A stretch of DNA of 64,000 nt, from NCBI GenBank assembly GCA_012934845.2, contig WNNJ02003298.1, forward strand, positions 1 to 64,000, given 5' to 3'. A program made the position numbers and the translations under genes. Positions 37,204-50,400 of the stretch are shown here, piece by piece (position 1 is the stretch's first letter; each line of letters begins with the position of its first letter). Under the pieces are notes generated by a model. The model did no database searches. It was not told the DNA's origin and saw only the letters and a list, made by a program, of their open reading frames with translations. Source of the stretch: Pomphorhynchus laevis. Its lineage: Eukaryota > Acanthocephala > Palaeacanthocephala > Echinorhynchida > Pomphorhynchidae.

Positions 37204-38815
37204 TTGTCGGCTGAAGGATTCACACAAGGAGATCCGCTGGTTATGGCTGCTTACGTTGCTGCATCAATGCCCCTAAATCCCTTAAATCGTCTGCGTACTT
37301 TTGGTACGCAGACGATGGAGCATGTGTCGGAAAAATCGATGACCTCTTAAAAGTGTGGGAATATGTCAAGCAGTTGGGCCCGAATTATGGATACTTTGTA
37401 AATCCTACAAAATGCACGCTTCTGACACCCGACGTTGAGCTGGGTACGAATCTACTGCGATTTGCAGACGGTGTTGTACCTATACATAATGATGGTGCCA
37501 AATACCTAGGTAGCTATATAGGGATCGGCGAATACGTTAAATCACGAGTTAAAGAAACGGTCGACGATTAGAATAAGTTACTTGATCAGCTTCATGAGAT
37601 TGCATCAATCAACGCATTCTCGACTTATATTCTATTGACAAAGGCATATCAACACTAACAGACTTATTTATTCAGAACTTGCAAAACCACAAACGGTTTG
37701 TTTAAAAGCTTTCGTTTGCGGCTGTTTGAGCACTTATTACCTCATATGTTAGGTACCGGACTGATTGGAGAGGAAGATAGAATACTAATTACATCCGTTC
37801 AAATTTGGTGGACTCGGAATTTATAACCTAACCGAACGAGGAAATGTGGATTACGTGAACTCGTTAAAGATATTTGAGCTTAACATGAATGGAATAGCTG
37901 TCAAAATTCTGTTCTTCTGAATAATCGACGAGATTCGCTGAGCCACATCCGACATTCCAATTTTAGCATATGGGCTCATATTTAATCAGGTCTCATCCAA
38001 TCCTCAGAGAAGGATCTTGCTTCGATTCTTAAACCGCTAATACAACTGGAGCGTCGGCATGTCTGAATCCAGCGTATGACCTAGCGGGTACATTTCTAAC
38101 TTCGAGGGAGTTTCAAGACGCTGTTGCAGTACGATATGGCTGGCAACCAAACTCAATGGCAAATAAGTGCCCTCGCGGTGCCGGATTTGATATTACGCAT
38201 GCTCCGTCATGCCCTACTGGAGGATTTAATTTTGTAAGCCACCATATTGTAACCGATGAAATATCTAAATGTTAAAAAACGTTTTGTAAGTGCGTAATAA
38301 AAGAGCCCCAACTTAATCTTGTACCTCAATCTATTGAATTCGATAACGATACAACATCGCGAGATAGAGATGCAAATGCAGATATTTTTTGCAATGGTCT
38401 ATTTGGGAATGCTACGGACGGGTACTTCATGGATATATGCGTTTTTAACTCTTTGGCTCCGTCGTACTCCCTATCACGAGTATCAGACCCCCTCAAATAC
38501 CATGAAAATCGTAGAAATGCAAAATATAATGTGAGCGAATAGTGAAAGTTGAGCATGAATCCTTTCATCCGATTATATTATCGACCACAGGAGGGATGGG
38601 TCCGACAATGAACGCTGTACTAAAACAAATATCAAGTCAGATATCCACTCGCACTCATTCTTCGTACATAGATTGTATACGAACCCTACGATCAAGGATC
38701 TCAAACCTTATTGCAAAGACTGTTTCAATGTCAATAAGGATGAAACCTTACGCATGTCAGAAAGCAGACATGTCAGAAAGCAACAACCAATGATCACACA
38801 AAATCACAAATAAGT
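37204..38815 (+). mobile_element. LINE-type reverse transcriptase element, 3' part
   Basis: The RT continues with EGFTQGDPLVMAAY, the catalytic YADD box (FWYADDGACVG, about 37291), and the KQLGPNYGYFVNPTK block. Later come VRYGWQPNSMANKCPRGAGFDITHALSCPTGGF (about 38135-38225), a zinc-knuckle-like Cys/His stretch. DANADIFCNGLFGNATDGYFMDICVFN is next, a likely PD-(D/E)XK-type nuclease segment. The closing block is ESFHPIILSTTGGMGPTMNAVLKQIS (38542-38793). The copy is broken. Its last part is duplicated, inverted, at 59.4-59.7 kb. Confidence 0.82.
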
Positions 38816-39088
38816 TCTAAGTTTAATAGTGTTAACAATATAAGAGCTTATTTGCGGGTAACCAGTAAATTGTAATTGTCTGTTATCAATAATAAATTTT
38901 GGTTTAAAAATATTATTCAATAATTATTAAATGATTTAAATAGCTTTTTTGGAAAAGAAATGTAAATTTATATTTTTACAAATTAATTTATTTTTATACT
39001 GCAATTTAATTGTAATTTCAAAAAACTAATTTAATTCGATTTTATTTTTCTAGCCAACTGTTCAAAAATGCTAACTTATATTTTTTAG

Positions 39089-39506
39089 TTAATACACATG
39101 CATCGGCAGCATATGATTCTTCCAAAATGGTAATCTGATCGGATAAAAGCGAGCGTTTCCACGGTAAAATTGATGGTTGCAAAATGGGCATCCACTATAA
39201 GCTGCAGGATAATTTAATTCTCCCTTTTGAATGTTATACGATTGTATTAGAGACTGATGAATATTAGCGGTGTTTGACTGCTGTACATATGGAATACTAG
39301 TTGTCTTCTCAGTGCTATCATTTTGAATTTTTCCTTCATTTTTAGCTAAATGATTAAATTAAAAGAACACATTCGAGCATGCTTATATAACAAATACCTG
39401 ACAAATCATTGTCTCGTTTTGAAATTAATGAGCCAAGATCAATTACCGGAATTGTTATAGCTGTATGAGTGAAGACTATTAGGATTATAAAATATAAAGT
39501 CACCAT
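39089..39506 (-). CDS. Small secreted protein of unknown function, two exons
   Basis: Exon 1 is 39506-39398 and exon 2 is 39345-39089, separated by a 52-bp GT-AG intron; together they encode 121 aa. The start ATG has AAA before it and G after it. Residues 1-20 (MVTLYFIILIVFTHTAITIP) are a good signal peptide. A dibasic Lys-Arg follows at 30-31. The rest is polar, Ser/Thr/Gln/Asn-rich, then ends in AAYSGCPFCNHQFYRGNARF and an aromatic/Pro-rich tail with one CxxC pair. I do not recognise the family; a secreted peptide precursor or redox-type mini-protein are guesses. Exon 2 plus the flanking LINE end is copied at 58.9-59.7 kb and again at 59.7-59.9 kb, but exon 1 is found only here, so this is the parent locus. 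Confidence 0.68.
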
Positions 39507-39509
39507 TTT

Positions 39510-42500
39510 AGTATTTTTTGAAAAATCGCTTTTTTGGTCGATACGTAAAAGCGATTAGTACACAGATTAGATTTGATTAAGATAAAAGCTATTATTTGAT
39601 TAAGATAAATCAAGATAATTTATCTTGATTATCAAGATAAATTATAGTTATCGATATAACATATTTGTTAGTAGACAATAATAGATATGATATAATCACA
39701 TATTTTTATTGATAATCTGATTAAAAGCATGAAAATTTGTGATTCTGTTTAATGTATGTAGAATATAAATGTATTTATTTAAAGTATAATGTATTTTTAT
39801 AAAATGTATTTGTATTTTAACATTATATAATGTATTTTATATAATGTATTGTAAATATAATACAATATATACATTTTGTATTGCATATATTATATACATT
39901 ATATAAATACATTATTATATTGCATATATATTTTTAATTTGATTTAAAGTCAGAAAAACATAGTCGAAAATTTGTAATTCTGTTTAATGTATGTAGAATA
40001 TAAAATGTAGTCAACTTAGAAAGTTTGTCGAAACAAATGAATGCTAAAATTAAAAATATTAAGAATATTAATATTTATATTAATATTATTTATATTAATA
40101 TTATTAATTCTGTTTAATGTATGTAGAATATAAAATGTAGTCAACTTAGAAAGTTTGTCGAAACAAATGAATGCTAAAATTAAAAATATTAAGAATATTA
40201 ATATTAATATTAATATTATATTATATATTATATTAATATAAATATCAAATAGTTATCTAATATAAAAATGTAGTCAACTTCGAAAGTTTGTCGAAACAAA
40301 TAAATGCTAAAATAAAAAATAATGTACGTTGTTTTTTATTTTAAATTTGCTACAATTTGTTCTAAAATTAAAAATATTAATAATATTAAGAATATTTTAC
40401 TTAAATAAAGAAGTACTTGACACATTAAAATAAATAAATCGATTACATATACGGCTCTTGTATCTCTGACTGGAGGTTGACCACACTTAAAATAAAGGAA
40501 TTAAAATTCTGCTTAATAAAATTAAATATGTAATTTAAAAATAGTCATCAAAATTTCAATGATATATTGACACATTATATACATATAGTATACATATAGG
40601 CTGCAAAGTATATCAACTTAAAAATGCAAGTATTTGATTTTAATCGAGCTATACGCCTGATTAAGAATGAAGTTACTACCATGAAGTTTACATGTTTTGA
40701 TGTTCATCAAAGTCAGTTGGTATATCGCTAAACCAATCCTAACAAATAATTTCTATCGTAAAGTTGCCGACTCAGTTTTAAGGATAAAATTTTATTGTCG
40801 AGTTGGATGCTCATGTGTGAAAAAGCTTTCAGACAATTGATTTTATTGCTGATTTATTAGATGATTTTATTGATGATTTGCATTCTAAAAATGTATTTTT
40901 AAATAATCTTATATTGTCATTATAACAATATAAACTTTAGTTATTATTTACTTCGCTGACCGTGATTGAATCCACAACAGGTTTGATTGGTCACGTCTCA
41001 ACGCACAATTTGTAATTTACAATATATAATTTCATTTCCTAAACGCAATAAAATAATGATATCAAATTTCAATTCTAAATTAATGATAATTTTAAAAATA
41101 AATTTAAAATCATTTTAATTATATGTTATATATTATGGTATATCATTAATATTTTATATAAAATGAAAATTTTATAATTAAATATAATTTGATATATATT
41201 ACAATAGCGGAAAATATATATTATATATTAAAAATTATATAATTATATATTATATATATTACGATAGCAGAATCGACAAAAGGAGAAATTTAAATGAATT
41301 TTTGAATGCAACTGCATTCATTATATCAGATTGATTTTTATTTTATCTTTCAAGCTATTTAAAAAATTAAAAACTAAAATAGATTCTTCTTTTGTCGATT
41401 AATTTTTTGTTTGTTTCAAAGTGAGCAAAATATTTCGATATATTACGATATTACGATATTAATTTATTTTTTCGTTTTGATGAATTAAAAAACACGCACC
41501 TTCTTGAATGAACTAGTTATTATGCATTAGATAGTTTTTGAATAGACATTTTAATTGATATGGATAGGCATCTTTTAGTATGATTTTCGCATTTCCGTAC
41601 TTTGACTTTGACAATATGAAGCAAGCTGAATAACAATACTGCACTATTTCTAAAGGTTATAAACCTTAAGAAGTTAACTTCAAAAAATTAAGAAATAATA
41701 TTTTGCAGATTATATTTTTTTATTGCTTGTCAAACAAAACTTATTTTCTCAATGATACAAAGTATGAACAATAAAAGGAATAAAATTAAGGATGAGCAAT
41801 GTAGAAAATGACTATATTCTGTTAACAGTATATCTATCATTCCTCGAGAGGAAATCAATTAGCATAAAATGTCAGCGTTTAATAAATGGCAAATGTGTGC
41901 CGTGCCGACTGCACGATTACAAGTTCACTAACTAACGAAATACACAGCAAAAGTCAAGCAGATAAATTGTTTAAATGAGACCGAATTTGGCGTTTGAAGC
42001 ACCGCAGGGAAGTTGATTGGCGTATTTGAATGGGCAGATGATTTCACGATAGAGGAGCAGCCATCAGGAAGGAGCGGAGTCCAAAGGAGGTAGAGTAGTT
42101 TGGGACATGTAAAAGAAGGGAATTACAGGAACGCAAAGAACAGTAAACAGGACGAGAATTCTCGAGAAAACGAAGGTTGAGAAATGAAGGGTTATGAAAA
42201 GTTACAAGGCGGAAAGCAATGAGAAGAATATGAATTTGAACAGTCAGCGTTTAGCATTCATTAATAATGTACAATTATTTTTCAGTTAGTTCAGAGAACT
42301 GATAAAATGGCCTGTTTTATTGCTAAAATGATCATTTTTATCATACCTACAGAAAATGTCTATTCGATCATTGTATAAATACTTATTGAAATGTTAACCT
42401 CATAAAATTCGAAATTTTATGAATTTACCAGATATTTATTAAGCAATTAATAAATAGAAGACATTTAACACATTAATTTATTTAAATTAAAAAGTAATTA

Positions 42501-44420
42501 ATTAATGCTAGTCAACAAAATTCGAGTCAACAAAATCAATAAAGTGCTTTTAAAAGAATAACGAAGAGTTACAAAGTAGTACATGACAACTCGTTTGACA
42601 AATAACTATTTTTATACAATTTTTATAATTTTTAAATAAAAGGTTACATTTCATAAAATAGAAAATATATTATTGTTCGAATATACATATTCTAAAAATA
42701 ATGGATTTAATCAATGTAAATTTTAGATTTGTCAGTATAAACTCATAAAAGTGGATAAATAAAAACTCTATTACCAAACAATTTGGACTATAAAAATAAT
42801 AGATTTAATCCATACAATTTAGTTTGTGAATTTAAATTCATAGAAAAAATAATTCACCAAACAAATAATATTTTGGCGAATATATAAAATAAAAATCGTT
42901 CCAATATATGATCACTAAATTTTGTGTTTTTCAATATCTGCAGTCATTATTTAGAATGCCTCAAAGTATATAATTTTGTAATTTCGAGTTAAGTGTATTT
43001 CGAGCAAAAATAAGATTTTGGCACAGAAGAATGTAGGCAGTGATACCTTTTAAAGTAAAGATATTGCTCGTTATTAATCATTCAATTCAAGGCTTGATCA
43101 TAAAGAATAAAAAAATTTCTCGAGTTATCCGCGATGATTAAACTGAATCATTAAATATTGCTCGAAAAAGAACTTTGTACCTCCGTTAGCACGCTTTAAT
43201 TGTTAATCGATTTAAGCTGATTGAAATTAATTATCATTGATTTCTAAATAGTGATTAATTGGTAAATTTTTTCACTCTTTATATTAAAATAGTAAAACAT
43301 CATTTGCTCCAGCATATTCCGTTGTTCAGGCAGCATTCGACAAGGAGGCATCTGCAATTATATATTTACAAACACTGATATATAAATTGATTTACTGTTC
43401 TTTTTCAATAGCGTAACTGATGTCATTTAAATTCGCAAGATTTCTATCGACTTTTATTTACCACATTTTGCTTATTTCGCTGCAAAACTATTACTTTTTA
43501 CAATGCAATGAGTAACCGCGATTAAATGGACTTTAAAGCAATTATTTATATCTAGCATTAAGTGCCAAACTATTTCAAATATTAAAATTATAATTTCTGA
43601 GCAATTAAACTTATCAATGTAAACTAACTTTTAATACAATAATTTAGTTTGAAGACAAATCAGTATTTAACTATCCAAATAGTTTTTTATTTGAATACAG
43701 CGATATTCGCAATTGTAATCTTGTGGAGATATCTAGTTTCAAATATTTTGATCAACTACAAAATTGCTAAGAGTAATATGCTGAATCAAACAGTTCATTA
43801 CGATTAAACAAAATGTGAATAAAATTTAAAACTTACGCTTTAATTAAAAAATAATATCGAATCTTAATCGTGTTAGACCCTGAGCGAATTTTATTTCAGT
43901 AGTCCCTCTAAAATTCATAGCAAACTTATGCACAAATGCTTTTAAATATTAAATTTGATTTTAAACAATTACTTTAAATTATTTTTTTTTCAATTAATCG
44001 GAAACACGTTATACCGAAATATTTCCTCCAAAAGTTGTTTTAACATTTAATCTAAATCGTGTTGGACTATAAGCAAATTAAATTTTAGTAACCCCGCTTT
44101 TATTCGCAAGTCTCATTTATATCGATATATTTTGAATGTTAATATCAAATTTGCGTTTGTAATAAGAATAGTTTCGGTTTCTAACGCTTTCAATAAGTAT
44201 GCTTCTAAACCAAAACAATAATATTTCGCCATGGCATTCCGAAATTTCATTATTTTTTCAATATGCTCACTTAGTTATTTATAAATCTACTCCATAGGCA
44301 GTTAAATTCATAAGCCATAACTTTCATTTTAATGTCATTAATACTTCTATACGAAACAATAAAATTTATTTTCTATATATCGATGGTGTCTTCATAAAAA
44401 CAATCTATTTTTGAATCAAA
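39510..44420. other. AT-rich intergenic region with a small tandem repeat
   Basis: From about 39980 to 40320 a segment containing GTAGTCAACTTAGAAAGTTT and GTCGAAACAAATGAATGC recurs three times (spacing about 128-155 bp). The stretch 41980-42250 is noticeably richer in G and purines than its surroundings and may be an old element, but no frame or motif is recognisable. No gene is supported. Confidence 0.5.
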
Positions 44421-44424
44421 AATC

Positions 44425-47400
44425 TTATTTGTACTCCAACATAAGCTTTTTGTGATATTGTCCTAATCGATCCAGTAATATTTTAATTTGATCTACCTGT
44501 GGTAATATGGTAGTTCTAAAATTAAAGAAAATTTGTAGCAAAACGTAAAATTTTTATAATAATGAATAATACCTAAAATGGTATGTTCCCGGTAACTGCA
44601 AAAATCCTGTTCCAGGTAATATACAAATTCCTGTATTTTCCAAAATCTTTCGACAATAAAGAGCATCTGCAGGCACATTTCGCTCCTTTTAAAATTCATT
44701 TAAAAAGGATTTTGTTATCAAAATTATGATTAATACATTCACAATAAAACTCGTATTGTTTCACATATTTAAAATTTAATATTTGATTTCATATTTGATT
44801 TTTTAAAAGCGAATTTAAACTTTATATATTTTTAAAATGTTAAAAATTTAATTAACTATCTAAATTTGCAACTTTTAAGTCTTTGATTTAAAAATAATGA
44901 TTTGTTTTGTAAAATTGAAGAAATGCTTTTACCAAAATGTTTTTCTAACTCAAAAATGGTAAAATAATTCACATTTTAGCAATAGATATTTCGGTTCTTT
45001 AAATATCACTAGGGCTGAATGAATTAATGTTTTATTATGCCTAAATTTACATCAAAATATACTTTGACGACTCTTTATTTTTTACCTGAGTTATCATTGC
45101 CCGTTATTTAAGTAGCAATTTTATTTTAAAATATATTATCAAAATATAAATATATTATTATATTATAATATGCTATAAATATTATTATATTTTTTAATAT
45201 TAATAATATAATATTAAGTTTAAATTATTATATTAATCTAATAAATAATTTTAATGATATCATTATTTTTAATATATTAATAAAATTTTTCGTAAACATC
45301 AATCAACACTCACTCCATGCACTCAAATTTCGACAATTTACTTGTATCCGTTGGCAATCGTCACATTGGTCTTATTATAGCGATTGATCTATTTTCAGCC
45401 CTTGAAGTCATTTTACATTTCTGTGTTTGCTAATAAATACGAAGAAATCTAACCTTATAAGCATAACATCTCATTCTTAAGCTTATCGTTACATTTCAAT
45501 TAAAATTTCTGATTCTACCGTCAGTCACTTCTATGACAATTATTGAAGTTACATTTGATTCCCACTTGTTCTTTCTTCCATTCAGTAGACATAAAGCTCA
45601 ATGCTGCTTTATCATCTTTAGGGACATTAGACAAATATGACATCATATCTATACTCCCACTGGATTGAAATTATTAAATTCTCTTCTGCTATCCAAACTT
45701 GATTATTCTATCAGTTTTCTTGTCAATTATTCGAAAGCTTCGCTTAAACAATCACAAAGCTTATTAAATACAACCGTTGGAGTTATATTTCGTCCACGGA
45801 AATTTCAAGACTTAACATAACGAATCGCATAAAATTTAAACTAGCTTAATCATGTAGAATATTATAAAAGCAAACTCCCTTTCATGACTCATGTTACATA
45901 CATTATCAAGTAAATCTGCAACTTCGCTGCTTTAGTAATTTTACTATATCATTATAAGTTTCAAATCATTTTTCGCTTATCGCGTATCATTCTTACTCGA
46001 TTACAGTAAATAAATTATGGAATACATTCCTATCACGTATTACTGCATCGTTGTTATACGTATAATTTAAAAGTGTCACATTTAATAATAATAATACATT
46101 GGTGAAATAATACATTTGCCACTTTAAAACCTTGTACAATGTACTCTAAGTGAGCAAAGTATGACCATCGTTGCCGTTCATTGTTTTATTTTTCGCAGCA
46201 TGTTTTCGGGTTCAAATGAGAGCACTGATGGAGACTCAAAATTTATGGAGTGTCCAGTTGCAATTACGTGGTCAGCAACATGAGAATTAGCCGTTGTGCA
46301 AATTGCTGCTCCCGTATTCTGACTTTTAGATCGCTACCGGTTTCACCAATGTAAACAGCATCAAAACCCCGGCATGCTAATTCGTAAATAAGCCAGATCA
46401 AAGGAGAATTCTCAAGTGCAGCCACATGCGTAATATTATATAAGGCCCAATATATAGAATTTATATATAAAAAAGAAAGATATAACTGATTCGGAAAAGA
46501 CATATTTTTCGGGAGTATATATAAAGATAATTTTATGATTTTATTTTTCATACTTTTATATACTTTTACATTAGTTTATATTTTTACGTATATAAAAATG
46601 CACTTCTTAAATAAACATTGAATTTCTTCAAATTTTACAATTTGTACCTTCGCTTTTTGCAGGAACTTCGTTGGTAATGTTAACTTTGGAAATGCATACA
46701 TTGCTCCCATCACTTTATTGCATTTCACACCTTCCATTTTATTTAGTAATTCTGTTACGAGTTCTGCTTTTGTTCTAAGATCTTTAAGAATTTGTGAAGA
46801 TTCCTTAAAATCCCAAATATAAACACACATATTAAATATAACTAAATTATAACCTTTTTAAATAAGGCATAAGACGGTTCTCCTTCAGCTGGAGGGTTAA
46901 CAATTCCACAGGTGAGGGCCTAAAGTGAACTTAATACAGATAAAATATTCCAAAAACTACCTGCCCCCAGACTGAAGGACATAGTGGTGTTGACATTAAT
47001 TTAACGAGCTCTGCAATTACTGTTGGGTCGAAGTTTAAACATTCAAAATAGCCACCACGGGCTCCACATCTAAATTATAAAAATACTTTTAATCTTTGAA
47101 GTAATTCATTGTCAAATAGAAATTATTGATTACCAAATAATAATAGATTTTAATTTTTTAAAATTATAAGATTTGGTCGGACAAAATGCCAACTACATAT
47201 ATTTTACAAATTTTAAAAAACTTTCTACGCAATGTGGTATATAGATCAAGCTGAACAATTTAAAAGTTATATTCTGTGTTCTTATTAAAAAGTTAACGGA
47301 AGATAAAAGAAAATAATAAAAGCTAAGGTTGTATCGAACAAGCATAAAAATTGATATTAGTCAAGGTAATGAAGTCCGAAGTGATTCACCGCTATATACG

Positions 47401-50400
47401 TTAAAAAAAGTGTTCATCAAAAATGGAAACAGTGCTTTTAAACAAGCTTTCAACTATCACCAATACACCTCATAAAGTCTCTCTAAATTCCTTTACCTGT
47501 TTTCATCATATTTCTTTACATTTTTCTTTTTCTATCCCTATTTTAATTTTGTCGGAAAGATAAAAATCCCAGATTGTATAATGGAAATAATACACAACAA
47601 CAATATTTTCAAGCCCATCATATGATGGTAGATGACGGTCGAAATTATGCAGTAAACCAAAAGTGCGTTTATAAATTTAAAATATTTCATTCAGTAAAGT
47701 TTATTTTTAATGTATTGAGTTAACAAAATAGTAATTTTAAATATTCATATATTCGCTTTGACCAGTTCTTAATTACATATATAGTTACGAGAATAAATTT
47801 TGTTAAACCCGAAATTATTATTTTTGAAAACAAAATGTTTACTTTGTAAAATATTGAAACAAATGATAATGCTTGCCTTATCACAAAGGCAAGCATTTCA
47901 TTTTATGTTTTTGTGTTTAGATTATTATACGATAGAAAATATTATAAATTTATTATTATGAATATAATCATAAATTCGTTGCAAAATATCAACAACGATC
48001 GCTAAGTGTGTGCCAATGACACTGCGAGCTAAAAGAAGAAAATCCCCTAGAAAAGATCAAACAGACCGGCGAAGATCCCAAGGAATACTGACAATCATCA
48101 GTTCCTTTGCTAGGATTTTGATAAAGTGTGATTTGTAATGATAATTTGTAACTGTGAAGAAACCATAAACAATATGTATATTTAAAATGGGTTGAATTCC
48201 CGCTGTATGTTATGTTTTGTAATAAATATTGCATATTTTCAAAAAAAAATATTATTAGATTATTAATTATTATATTATATTTATTATTTATATTATGATT
48301 TTTTATTATTATTCATGTTTTTATTTTTTGATGCATCTAAAATCAGAGAGACATAGTGGGATTTTGCTGTAAGTTTATTTATATTATGTAATATAAACGT
48401 AATATTTTATTTTACGTAATTTTATGATTAAAACTTTTTGTTATTACAGATAATTAAATACAAACTAAAATAATTTTATTATATAAGTATAATTAACTAA
48501 ATTAAAAATTATCAATGATTTAATCTTAATTATCAAAATATCTAAAACTTTTATTAATTCAATTTAATTCATATTTTTAATATTTACTGGATGCTTTAAT
48601 TTCTAGTAGATAAGCTTATCCATTTATATTAATAAAATATTATTAATAATTTTTGAAGAAACTGCATGGTGAAACGTTTCATGGCTACCATGATAACTTT
48701 GTTATTATCAAACGTATCACGGCTACCATGATAAGTTTGTTCACTTATTGAATAAAAAATTTTATAGTTAAGTACACATAAATCATCAAATATAGAGACA
48801 TATATTTCATATCTTTATATAGTTTAGATCTATTTTTACATAGTTTTGAACAAATTCACATACTTTATGTGTCTTTTTTCGAATATCAGATTTATTAAAT
48901 ATATACTTATTATACATATAACATATATACATATGTATATCTATTTCCAAATATAAGGTTAATTAATTCTTCTAACGCTACTTTTATATTTGACAAATTT
49001 AAATTTGTATAAAGCATACTTAAGTCGTAAAATTTTATTCCTTTTGTGTTCTAAGAATTCTTTCGTGGAATCAATACTGAAATAGTTTTTTGATTGATTA
49101 GATCAATCTTATATTAATGTATTTATTAGCATAAAGCTTAATTTGGCTTACTCTCCCGTATATCCTTTTGAGGCTGAAAAGAATGATACCAATTCCATGT
49201 CACTATAGGGTTTGCCCATTTCAATAAGGCATTTCCTGAATGATACAAATGTACGGTCGTCAACGTAAATATTAAATTGGTAGACCTATAAACATTATAC
49301 ATAAATTTCATGTACTATTTTATCTCTTAGCTGACCTCATCGGCCATTATCAGTAAACGATTCTTGTGAGCAAATCTGATAACAGCTTCAACGTCCTTCT
49401 TCAAAAGCACTTGACCTAAAATCTATTTAAGTTAAAATTCTGATATAAGCGCAATTTTACTTCTAATTATCACTATTTATTGAATAAGTAAGCATATCCT
49501 TTCACAATGCTTCGGTATTAAATTCATGTTTAATAAAAACCGTTTGAATTAACAAAAAACATGAGCCTGCGAAATATCTATTTTTTATTTAAAATAAATG
49601 AATATGAGAAAGGTTAATTTATACAAAACAAATATTGGTTAAGCAATGGTGATCTCATTTATGACACCCGCTGAACATTAGAGATCTTGGGAATTAATTC
49701 TAGGAGTTAAAGATATTAGTCAGATACAGATTTTTATTGCCAGAATAATTCCAAGAATGAAGTGGTAGCGGAAATAAACCATTGCCAAGGCCTAGATAGC
49801 CAATTAAGTTCAAGACACTCAGCTGCCAACTGTCACACTTTCGCCTCTTGCATAATATTCAAGAAGCCTGATGCGGATTAAAGACATTTATTGGAGTAAA
49901 CTGTGAAATTCTCAATGTTCTTCGGTTAATGTCTACAAGAATATGCCAAAACTATACGTAAAGTGAAGTTTATTAAATTACATGTTAAAATTTATTACAT
50001 TTAATAAAACAATATTAAAATTTATGAGTATGGGGGTTTTCCTGGGATGTGAGGAAGGCTGCACTGATGTAACGACATGTTATACATTAAAAATCCTAAA
50101 AGATATGTTATACCCACAGAGTATGCGCTTTGTGAGATTCATATTTATATTCTCTTATTATTCCGTAATTAATGCAATTAATTAAGAAATGTAAGGAAGG
50201 ACCGAAGAAATAAGGAATTTTAGAAGTCAATGTTTTCCTTAAATTTTTTTTCATATTTCTCTGCATATTCCGAATACGTAATGCACATCTTTATGTGGAC
50301 AGTTTTGTATAAATTACCCTTTCGTAGGCATTTTAATCCTTATAAAATAAAAAATTTAATAACATTGGAAGTAAAACATTACGTGAATAAGTGAATTTAA

